From Acanthochlamys bracteata (Eukaryota > Streptophyta > Magnoliopsida > Pandanales > Velloziaceae): a stretch of DNA of 64,000 nucleotides. The position numbers and the translations under genes are program-made. This document shows, in pieces, positions 54,653 through 64,000 of this stretch (position 1 is its first letter; each line of letters begins with the position of its first letter). The stretch covers positions 2,666,001-2,730,000 of the forward strand of contig CM034140.1 of the NCBI GenBank assembly GCA_019914995.1, given 5' to 3'. The notes below the pieces were generated by a model, which saw only the letters and a program-made list of their open reading frames with translations, was not told the origin of the DNA and did not search any database.

Positions 54653-55389
54653 TTTGGGACAAAGGAAAGAAACCGTCTCTGTAGGACTTCAACCCACATC
54701 AAAACACACACACAAGCATTAGGAATAATAAGCGAAAGAACGGTTGTTCTGTATATTCAAAGAGAAAGATCTCTCTTCATAATAGAGGTCTTCATATAGG
54801 TAATTCGTTTTCCGAACAATACCCAGTATTACAGTGATTCTCTTCTGGAGAATTGTACTTCTGTTTTTATCAAGTTATTTCGCCTAGGCTAGCGAAACAA
54901 TTAAGTATAGTGGTGATAAGACGTTCCGTAATTTCTATGTTATAGCCTTGTTAAAATACTACCTATTATAGAAATTGCGTATTAAATAAAATTTCATTCC
55001 ATCCATTTTCACACGTTAGAATATTTTGATTTACCGTAATGTACACTTATTCATGTTTTGTGATTCTTTTTTGGTAATCCTTTAAGTACACCAAATTATA
55101 AAGCAATCCACAAGACAAATATAAAGGCGCACTCGACTACGCGAGCGGGTACCTGGAGACCCGGTTGACGGAATATTCGAGCCCGCATTTCGCACTCGCA
55201 CGTGCAACACTGGATAGAGAAAGAGAAAAAAACATTAATTCTTCTTTATTTGAATTAAAAGTAAAACTGCACTAACTAAATTAAATTTCTTTACATTTTA
55301 TTTCTATTATTTTTATATTTTATTTTGTACCCTTTTCTACCATTTATAAATAAGAATAAGCAAAATTGAGATAACTGAAGCCAAACCAA
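54653..55389. other. SCPL 3' flank and spacer
   Basis: SCPL 3' untranslated region to about 54960, then AT-rich spacer and the presumed promoter of the RING-H2 gene. No gene seen. Confidence 0.55.
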
Positions 55390-58027
55390 ACACAGATTTC
55401 GTGCTCTCTCTCTCTCTCTAACGCTTTCCCAATTCTTGATTGTTGACCAGATCAATCGTTGAAACTAGACGATCAGAAGATTTTGATCAAAGAGTCCGAT
55501 CGCCGGGTCGTGGTTTTGGAGCTCCGATTGTAGGTGGAAGATCACCGATTAACAGGTATACCTTGGTTTCGTTTTCAATCTGTTGTTTAATTTGATTAGT
55601 TTGATGATGTTGATTTTTGGAGATTTGTTCTGTACTTGATCATCTTTTTTTTTATTAGATCATGTATTGTGACTTAAATTGGTTCCATGGATGAATTTTA
55701 ATTCTGGATAAAGGGAACTTGGGAATAGATTTTGGAAAAGTTGGGTTGATTCTAGCTCTCTCAGAGTCGTTGTCCCTCTTTTGGGAGTCTCTTGTCCATG
55801 TTCTCTGTATCATAAAGTGTTAATCATCTGGACTTCTGGAGCCAAAATGATTCAGATGAGCTTATTCTCGCCATGATCTAACTCGGATTGTTTTCGTACG
55901 CATTTTTTGTGCAAATTTTTATTACAAAATAGAACTATGTAAAAAACCTCTGTCTCTTCAAACAACATATAACATTAATTTGTCGTTTCCCAGGAGTGTC
56001 GTACTTTCTAGTATTTCTCTTAGCAATGTATATGTTTGCCACAGAAATCCGGTTCTAAGATCACACGTTATTTGTGAATTTCTGCAATTCCTCCTATAGC
56101 AGTGTGCTCTACAACAAGAATCATGTGGAGGTGAATGGTTTAAACTGAAGAGGTGAGTAAAATGCTGAATGCAGTCAGTTTTTTAGGTTTGCATGTGATC
56201 AGCAAAATCTACGATGTACTCACAGGGAGTGTGGCAAGTTGTGTCTAGGAAATAACTGCAAGTAACCAACTAAAATTTGTTTAGGTTGCCTGGATATCAT
56301 CTTCTTGATCTGATGCTGACCACTTTTCTGGACTAGATGAATCTACTTATTGATGTTGAGCACAATCTCGGCTTTTCCAGGTTTGGATGAACCACATCTG
56401 AAGGATGTTCTTTATAGTTGTCCAAGTTTTTATCTCAACTATATATTCTTTTTTGGACACTCGTTCTCTAAAATTCTTTAGAATTATCTACATCTAAGCA
56501 CTATAAGAAATGCTCTTTTTTTTTAACATTCTAGGTTTTTATATATTGAGCTGTTAGCATGCGAAAATAGGTCTCTTACTGGAAATGTTTTAAGTTTAAG
56601 CTTTGTAAGTTATTGACATACAAGTTGTAGATTGGTAGAGTAGGTAAGAGTTTGGCTGTCATGTTACTTCAATGTTTTATCAATTGGTAAACAATGGGGA
56701 AAACTATTTAAATTACCTTATCTCCAAATTTCTGCATATGTATGCCAATTTTAATTCCTAATATTTTTTAGGTGGTTATTGGTTGCTAAAGCAGATACAA
56801 AGGCAATAGTCATCTGATATGGAATGGTGGTGAGAACCAAAGGTTTTAGATATTTGCAAAATGATTTAAAATGCTTAGGTTCTATAATTGCTAGGAGTTG
56901 TGTAGTCATAAAAGCTAATGTAACCTCTGAAAATTTAGAATTTTGTTCACAGGTGAAAGCCTTTACTAATTTAAGAGCTTTTTGAGATAATTATGTTTCA
57001 GTGGCTTGGATGTTGTCACCTTGCGTATCAAGCAACAGGAGTCCTTGTACTGCAGAAAGACCTTGCTTAGTAGAGGACTGTTCACCATATGATTTGACTT
57101 AGAGGTGCATTAAGACATCTCAAAAAAGTAGCTTCCTCATTGAGGTGGGCTTGTGAGGACTGAAGCAGCTTTAGCATGGCCATTTAGTTCTTGCTAAACC
57201 CCTACCATTGGTCCAACGGTGCATAATTGGATGATTGTTATGACTACCACCTGGTCAATAGAGTAGTTGAAGCTACAAGGACTGACTTGCTCAGCGAGCT
57301 TAGCCTATGACTTACCAAGGAGTTAAACTATAGTACAAATTTGAATGCTTAATCATTTGGCTGAGAAAGTTGCCTATGCGAATAAAAGAGAAAGGGAGAA
57401 AATTGAAAAAAAAAAGAGAGGGAATATGTGCAGTAACTGTAAGATATAACATAGATGAACAGTCCAATCCTGAATAGACCTAGGAGAAGGGGTTGTCTTC
57501 TCCAGTTGTTATAGTTTATAAGAAACCACTGAATGTAGAATTTGATGAGTAATTCCAGACGTAGCTAAATTTTGTGTGGGTTTGCCCTGATCTTAAAATA
57601 TTGGATAAGGTCCCTTGTACTTTGTTTTAGTGCTAAGCACAGGACCTAGGATGTTTTCTCTATATTGCTTCACTTTACTCTCTTTACAAGACTTAGTTGA
57701 TTTAAAATTCCTAAGTGGCTTATGGGTCAAATTTGTGAAGTTCCACAAAGTGATTGTGTTGTTAGTGCATGTTCCTTACATGTGTAATGATTCAACATTA
57801 TTATTCATGTAAAAAGTTTATCCATAATAAGTACATGTGTCCTTTACTATTGGCGGCAATGATCATTGCAATGAGAAATATACACTTTAATTTCCTTCTC
57901 AAACGTAAGTTATGGACTTATCCATCTCTGTGCTTTGCCGCCGTAACTTGTCCTTATGTTAATCACTCCCATTTTATTTCGGCTCTCTATCAGCATTATA
58001 GTTTTTTCTAAATCCTTTATGCTTGGT

Positions 58028-58280
58028 CAGTTTGGTTTTCATCCTGGTTATCACTTTTTGATCACCTTTTATGCTTCTTGCTCTTGCAAATACATTTTTT
58101 CTCTTTTTTTTTTTTTAGTTTCTCCTTTTAATGGCTTCTGAAATCCTTTACAGTCAGTCCAGTTTGGTTTTCATCCTGGTTGTCTCAGTTGGATTATCTT
58201 TTTAATGCTTTTTAGCTCATACGATACAACTTTTCTTTTTCGCTTTATCCTTTTGAATGGCTTCCGGCAGAGATTACCAT
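58028..58280 (+). repeat. Imperfect tandem duplication, unit about 130 bases
   Basis: CAGTTTGGTTTTCATCCTGG occurs at 58028 and again at about 58157. Both copies end in a similar CTTTTAATGGCTTCTGAAA / CTTTTGAATGGCTTCCGGC block. The middles have drifted. Confidence 0.75.
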
Positions 58281-60458
58281 TTATGCTTTCTCTTTTGAGG
58301 TGTTTTGGTAGTATGATACTTCTACGTTGCCTTTAAGATGCTGACATTTGATGAGTTTCTTTATTGTGTTCTTCCTTCTTTTTATCTGTATGCTGTGTTC
58401 TATCATATTTTGTTTCCTCATTTCTCGCGTCCATTTCATATTCCACATTTCTTGGGTTTATTTCCTATTCTAGGTTGAAGTTGTGAGTGTTCTGGAGGTC
58501 TACTTTCTAGCTGATAAGAAGGTTGGCCTATCTAATTCTTTCATGGTACTTCTTGACTATGCTATCTCTTGAAGCAGGATACTCTAGTGGTTCCTTGAGA
58601 ATTTTAGAAAAGTAATGTTGTCTATGTCTGTCAAACAAACATTAAGATAGTCAATCGCCATTAATGTTAAATGCACAACATTAAAATTTATATCTCTTAG
58701 TTCGGTGGAGCAGAAAGCCTGTAGAGGTTATTGGTCTTTTGCTTTATATTTAGAGGAATGGAAGACTTGTACAGACTGCACTAACCTGGCAGAATCTTGT
58801 TACTCTAATTTACTTTAAGTTTTAACACTTTAATCTTTTTGGGTCCTCCCAACAATTCTCAAATGTCTCAGCTCGAATCAATTAACTGAACTTAAAACTT
58901 GAAGTAATTTATGTATGGGCATGTCTTTGTAGTTAGTCATCTTCTTCCTTTTAACAAGTACCATAACCCAACTTGTTGGTGTTTCTAAGCACTAGAAACA
59001 AATCTACTGTAAACTTGTTCTAGCTTTTTTATCCCAACATGGACCACCTCGTCACTACAAATTGTAGATCGTCTTAGTTGGAGGTACTTCACGTTATTTG
59101 AGTGCTGGATACAATGGAATAATCTGCTTCCTATTTATCAAGTGAAGTATCATGTAGTTGCAGGCACCTCGTTCCTTACTTTCTTACTCTCAGAGGATGA
59201 ATGTAGTTAATAAGTAGATGTATTGATTGTGCAAAGCCGGATAGTGTGCTGTCCTATAGCCTCTTTGGTAGAGTAACTAATTAAAAATATATGCTTGATG
59301 TTAGTTTGGAGTCTATATTTTAGATATTTGCAGGATTACTTCTTGAGGATAATAAGGTACACTGTAGTTCTTGTGGGTCAGAATGGTGGGTGAACCTGTT
59401 GCTTCTTGTGATTTGGATAGCAGTCCTTGATTATCATTTATGTTTTCCTGTCAGATTTCAGCACAGTTGCGAAGGTGATCTGATTTGGCTAAAATTCGAT
59501 TATCCTCAGAGGAGAATGATGTGTGCATTTTGTATGAGACAAAGTTAGAAGCTCAAATTCTTTAGGAATGAATTTATGTTACCATGACATTTTGCTGACT
59601 CTATTCTTAAAACTTGGCTCATACGGATGCTAAAATGTGCGACTTTTTGACCTTTATCTTTTCATAATGGCAAGTGATTGTGTCTGGAGGATATGCCTGT
59701 TAGCCGGTAGGAACTATCTTTATCCACTGCTGTATCATTCATGGATCCTGATAAAATAAATGGATGCTGTTAGAAGGTTAAAGGATCCTTTTGTGATTGT
59801 CTGTAGATGAGCACGTAGAAGTTCGAAGAGTGGGCAAAACGTAAATTTTATAGTTAATATCTGTTGGACCAGGTTTGACATCTGTACAATCTGAACTCTT
59901 TTGGGAGTATGTCGTGCTAGGTACTTCTATGAAGATGTCAGATGCTTTGATAGAAAGCACGCCACTGGAAAGTAATAGCATGTTGGACGTATTCTGAAGT
60001 CATCTTGTTGGAGGTCCTTTCATAACAATCTCGGAGGTGGCCCATATACCCAGAGCTAATTATACAAATTCTAATTTAACTCTTTATCTTTCTTTTAACA
60101 AATTCACAGGGAATGCAGCAGATGGGCAATAGTAACTTTCCTGCATGGTATACTGCCATGTGGATTGGCATCCATATGTTTTTTTCTGCATAGAAGGAGC
60201 TGTATGATAACGAACAGGACTTCAAAGCACCAATCTTGTTGCAGTGTCTTGGAATGCCACATTTTTAATGCTTGGAGGTTGCTTTCTGTTGCCCTCTCTC
60301 ATTTCAACAGAAGGAAAAAGCTCTCCTCGACCTTGTTAGTTTAGAAGATAACCTTAAAGATGAAGGGAATAGGGTTCCTAACAGATTCATTTTCAGAATG
60401 TAGGCAGCTTTCTTTTTGTGCTTCGCAAGAATACATTGGGATCCAGTGCTATAGTAGT

Positions 60459-60482
60459 ATTATTATTATTATTATTATTATT

Positions 60483-60514
<32 letters not shown>

Positions 60515-60533
60515 ATTATTGTTATTGTTATTA
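60459..60533 (+). repeat. Compound triplet microsatellite (TTA)n(TTG)n
   Basis: About nine TTA units followed by about ten TTG units and then mixed TTA/TTG. Non-coding; the poly-leucine frame through it is an artefact. Confidence 0.9.
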
Positions 60534-60757
60534 AGTAAAGTTGCTGCTTTACTTCTTAAGAAGTGTATATGCATTATTTTGCAATAGTCGTGATTGTGAT
60601 TTTTATGCTTCAACATATACAGCTTCGTCGCTTTTGTAGTTTTCCTTGTTGATATAACCTCTTTAGTTTTGTATTTACTATTTACAGAATATCATTAGTT
60701 TGATTGGAGCCACATCAAGAACGGGGCACAGACATATTTCCGATATCTGAGCTTGAA

Positions 60758-63140
60758 ATGGATCATGATCAGCACTGGAACACTAGACCACGTGGTCCCC
60801 AAATAAACCTAGGTAACTTATTATGCATATCTGCTATATTGTTCAAAGATTATCGTATATAATGAGTATTAAGAAATAACAAACATCACTGCAGAGAATG
60901 GTTCTTTCATGCTTCCTGTTGAAAGTGCCTCAGTACCTGGGGTAGGCTCAACAGCTTATAACAACATTATTGTGAGGGCAAATGATCAACCTTTATCAGC
61001 ATCCTCTTCAAATATTCCAGATCATAGATCAAGTAACCCGATACCTGTAATTGATCACTGTCTATTTCCGTCTGCTAGCAGTGCCAGTCAACTTCCGCAA
61101 ACTTATTGCCAGCAAGGACCTTCTAGTTACACTCGTGTTTCAAATGCTCAAATACACAGTACATACCCTCCACAAATAGAGAGGACAAGATTGCCACTTA
61201 AAAGAAAAAGTCCTATTACCTACATGGGTCTTGCTTCAGGGTCTTCAGATGGTTTCTATAGTGGAGAGAGTTCGTCCAACAACTCCATTCTCTCTGAGCA
61301 CATCCAACCAAACCCTCAAGTGGATTTCCAGTCCATGCCTTGGGAGACAAGCTTGGTCCAGGGTCACAGGAGTGCTAACTTTTCTTTTTCTGAGGAAGGA
61401 TCCCTGAGAAATGTTAGAAGGCGCCACGACCGAGTTCGTGAAGTACAAGTTAACCCACTTGGAACTCATGCGTCAAACAATTTGCATTCGTATGCTCATT
61501 CAACAGCAGCACCTGTTCCAAATATTGCAGGAAACAGCACTTTTGAGTCCTTGTCCAATGGGATGCTTCTTCCACCCCGCCATTCTGGTTAGTAACTCCA
61601 TCTTGTATGTCTTCATGTTTCTTCATAATTATTTAAAGAGTTATCGGATTATGCAATTGCAGGTCATGAACTCAATCAATCAACTGCAAGCGGCAGTATT
61701 AACATCAACTTGGAAGTAGATTATGGCTTCCCTCACAATCGTTTGAACCCAAGGAGTCGCGGGGCTTCATTAGCGACTATCCAAGTTCCTCCAACAAACG
61801 CATTGGCAGTTGATCGTAGTAGTTTCAGTCAAAGAATTTCTTCATATAGGAATATGCCAAACTTTGCTCCAGTCAGTTCGACAAGGCCCTTGGAAGATTG
61901 TAGACTTTCAGAACATGAAATTGTTTCATCTTCCAGACCCCCGAGGCCGCCATCTACATATCGTAACACTAGGAGGAACATAGGAGGGAGAAGTTCCTAC
62001 AACAGATACCATTCTATCACAGATGAAAGTTATGGCCGTAATAGATGGGTCTCTCAGGTGGGTTCTCGTTGGCATCTAGTTTTGTACCATGAGTTCATCT
62101 GATGAGTACTCTCCTATTAGAATGCAGAGTGACTACATTGTTTCTTCTGCATCAGGGCACATTGATAATAGGTCATTCGACTTATTTTGACTCTAGAAGT
62201 ATGTTTGATGAACATCAAGGCATGAGACTGGATGTAGATAACATGAGCTATGAGGTTTGCCTTTTCATCAATTTTTGTTGCTTTCTAAAAGTTTTATGAT
62301 TTTCCTCTCCGCTAATGCCTTTGTAAATTTATTCTTTCAGGAGCTGCTTGCTTTGGGGGAGCGGATTGGAGTTGTTAGTACAGGCTTGTCTGAAGAGAAG
62401 CTCTCCAAGTACTTGGTGGAGACAATATACTGTTCCCCAGATCTAATCCAGGATTATTCAGATGAACCAAGATGTGCAATATGCCTGGTAAAGATCTATC
62501 AAAAAAATTCTTTCTGTATTTGCTTACTGAATACATAGTGAGTACACCTAAGATGAGCTGACCATCTGCTGATGTAGCCTAACAAACATGAGCAATAAGT
62601 ATCTTCCAGACGTGAAAAGAACAAAATTTTGAAGAATGTAGCAACGTAATTAAAAAAGGAAATACAACTACTTCACAGTTGAAATGTTTTGTCGGACCTT
62701 TTTAATCAGATTGATAACTGTGTATTGTTTTATTGGACTGGATACTTGTCTAAAGTCAGTGATCACTGTAGAACTTTGCAGCTATTTTGTCAATATGAGT
62801 TTAGATGTTTAGGGAATACGCTTTTCCAGTGTTTATATTTGTGAGTTCTTAAGCATTAATTTTTGTAGGAAACTGTCTTACGAGACAAGTCACATAACTG
62901 TTACCAAATCCATGGGAAGCCCTTTGTTGAAGCTATAAACTTTTTATGTTTTGTGCAATCTTATATAGCGGTTTAGTGACAAAGTTGCTTTGTTCTATGC
63001 AGGAAGAGTATAAGGACAGGGATAGTCTGGGAAAGCTTTATTGTCAGCATGATTTTCATTTTAGCTGCATCAAGAAATGGTTGGAGATGAAGAATGTCTG
63101 CCCAATTTGCAAAACTTCTTTTTCGGGAGAGAAACAGTAG
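60758..63140 (+). CDS. RING-H2 E3 ubiquitin ligase (MBR1/MBR2/RHG1A-like), 508 aa
   Basis: Six coding exons: 60758-60812, 60895-61587, 61663-62057, 62156-62254, 62341-62487 and 63003-63140; total 1527 nt. Residues 1-380 are Ser/Asn/Pro-rich and probably disordered. A basic stretch PLKRKSP recurs in this group, also RNVRRRHD. The conserved block RLDVDNMSYEELLALGERIG precedes the RING and is the mark of the MBR1/MBR2 family. The RING-H2 has C459, C462, C477, H479, H482, C485, C496 and C499, all present, with the Trp (W489) expected at the E2 contact. MBR1 and MBR2 promote flowering by degrading MED25 in Arabidopsis; orthology here is not proven. The protein is shorter than typical MBR proteins in its N-terminal part. 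RING and preceding block are split by a 515-base intron. Confidence 0.93.
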
Positions 63141-64000
63141 GAAAAGATTGCAGTCTTCATTTATAATATGCCATCAATTATTTCCAGTTTCTGTACATAG
63201 TGATAGGAACTAGTACCAAATAATATATGTTGTTATAGGGCATTTTCAAAGGAATGCCGATTATCTAGTGCTAGCAGCATGTATACCAACTGTGGCATTT
63301 TGTTTTCTATGGATTAAACTTAATTTTAATTCCTCAATGAGTAATTCTCAGAGGGATTATCTGAAGAATTGATTGTTTTGTATATCACATTGTCTAGAGG
63401 GATATTCAACATATAGTGACTCAAGCATGTTTAATCTGATAGATGTACAGCAACAGATATATGTTAGGTCAATACTGAAGTTACAGTTGGAATCAGTATG
63501 AACTAGTGTTTTTATGGAATTTCTGTTTACTGGATGGAAGATTTTGAAATATTTAAGATGCTGCTTTGAATTGTGCTCGACATTGCGAGTGACATGTTTG
63601 AAGATCGTTATCTGTAGTAACACTTGATGCTTTGGACTTTTTCTTAATAAGACAAGTGATGGAACCGCGCTGCGAGATTTGGACAAAGCAGATGACTATT
63701 TCCGAACTGAAAAGAAATGCCAACCAAACATGAGAAGAATGAAGAACTACCAACATGTTCAACGTTACTGACAAACAGTTGTGTTCAATTCGGAGTATCG
63801 TATCCATTTTTACTGACATAATTAAAAAAAAGAAGTGCATAAACAAAATATTATCGTATTACGATTAATGATAGCTTGCATTGTAGAAATTAATGATTGG
63901 GTTAAGTTGAAAGCAAGATGCATGCTTAAGTCTCACCAACTTAGAATTTACGTTGTTCTCTTATTTTATTGTGCAAGCAAGAAAGCAACGTAAAGGTAAT
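63141..64000. other. 3' flank of the RING-H2 gene
   Basis: 3' untranslated region followed by spacer to the window end. The minus-strand frames at 63357-63846 have no domain. Nothing else recognised. Confidence 0.55.

Larger units (their letters stand above)
55390..60757 (+). other. Presumed long 5' leader region of the RING-H2 gene
   Basis: A CT repeat (55404-55419) and a CT/GAT-rich stretch end at a good donor near 55557 (AACAG then GTATAC), a typical plant first non-coding exon. The next 5.2 kb have no convincing coding sequence and may hold one or more leader introns and short non-coding exons. An imperfect tandem duplication (58028-58280) and a triplet microsatellite (60459-60533) lie here. 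That this exon joins the gene at 60758 is inference; a separate non-coding transcript is possible. Confidence 0.4.

Noticed and set aside
60360..60587. Frame with poly-Ile and poly-Leu
   Set aside because: Artefact of the TTA/TTG microsatellite.

Overview
This is nuclear DNA from a flowering plant, almost certainly a eudicot. Every recognisable gene has a plant-type architecture: many short exons with GT-AG introns, T-rich acceptors, AT-rich intergenic DNA and leader introns. The families are plant-specific or plant-typical: an IQD calmodulin-binding protein, a SIZ1 SUMO ligase with a PHD finger, an RLCK-VII/PBL kinase, S1FA and an SCPL carboxypeptidase. I cannot name the species from sequence alone. 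I rebuilt gene models by hand from splice signals. For all ten complete genes the exon lengths sum to a multiple of three and the protein matches its family end to end.

Layout. 1-413 (+): last exon of an RBR-type ubiquitin ligase. 1167-5603 (-): EF-hand mitochondrial carrier (SAMTL-like). 5.6-8.7 kb: AT-rich spacer with two MITE-like elements. 8732-12252 (+): IQD protein. 13.2-15.9 kb (+): eEF1A pseudogene that keeps its introns. 18165-27643 (+): SIZ1 SUMO E3 ligase in 16 coding exons. 28817-30572 (-): PLAC8 cysteine-rich protein. 31632-33933 (-): PBL-type cytoplasmic kinase with an altered activation segment. 35438-36972 (-): ribosomal protein eS26. 37305-43402 (+): taxilin coiled-coil protein, divergent from eS26. 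43.4-48.3 kb: gene-poor, with an importin-alpha pseudogene fragment and AT-rich repeats. 48300-49987 (-): S1FA. 51960-54652 (+): serine carboxypeptidase. 55.4-63.1 kb (+): RING-H2 ubiquitin ligase whose coding part starts only at 60758.

The genes are neighbours, not a pathway: there is no operon and no sign of a biosynthetic cluster. Three encode ubiquitin/SUMO ligases (RBR, SIZ1, RING-H2), which I take as coincidence. I did not find a new multi-gene system. The most interesting points are: (1) two decayed tandem copies of an exon-intron junction inside the taxilin gene; (2) a PBL kinase with DVG in place of DFG and an activation loop about eight residues short; (3) two non-processed pseudogenes, of eEF1A and importin alpha; (4) dispersed AT-rich elements, some with terminal inverted repeats; (5) a compact divergent promoter between eS26 and taxilin.
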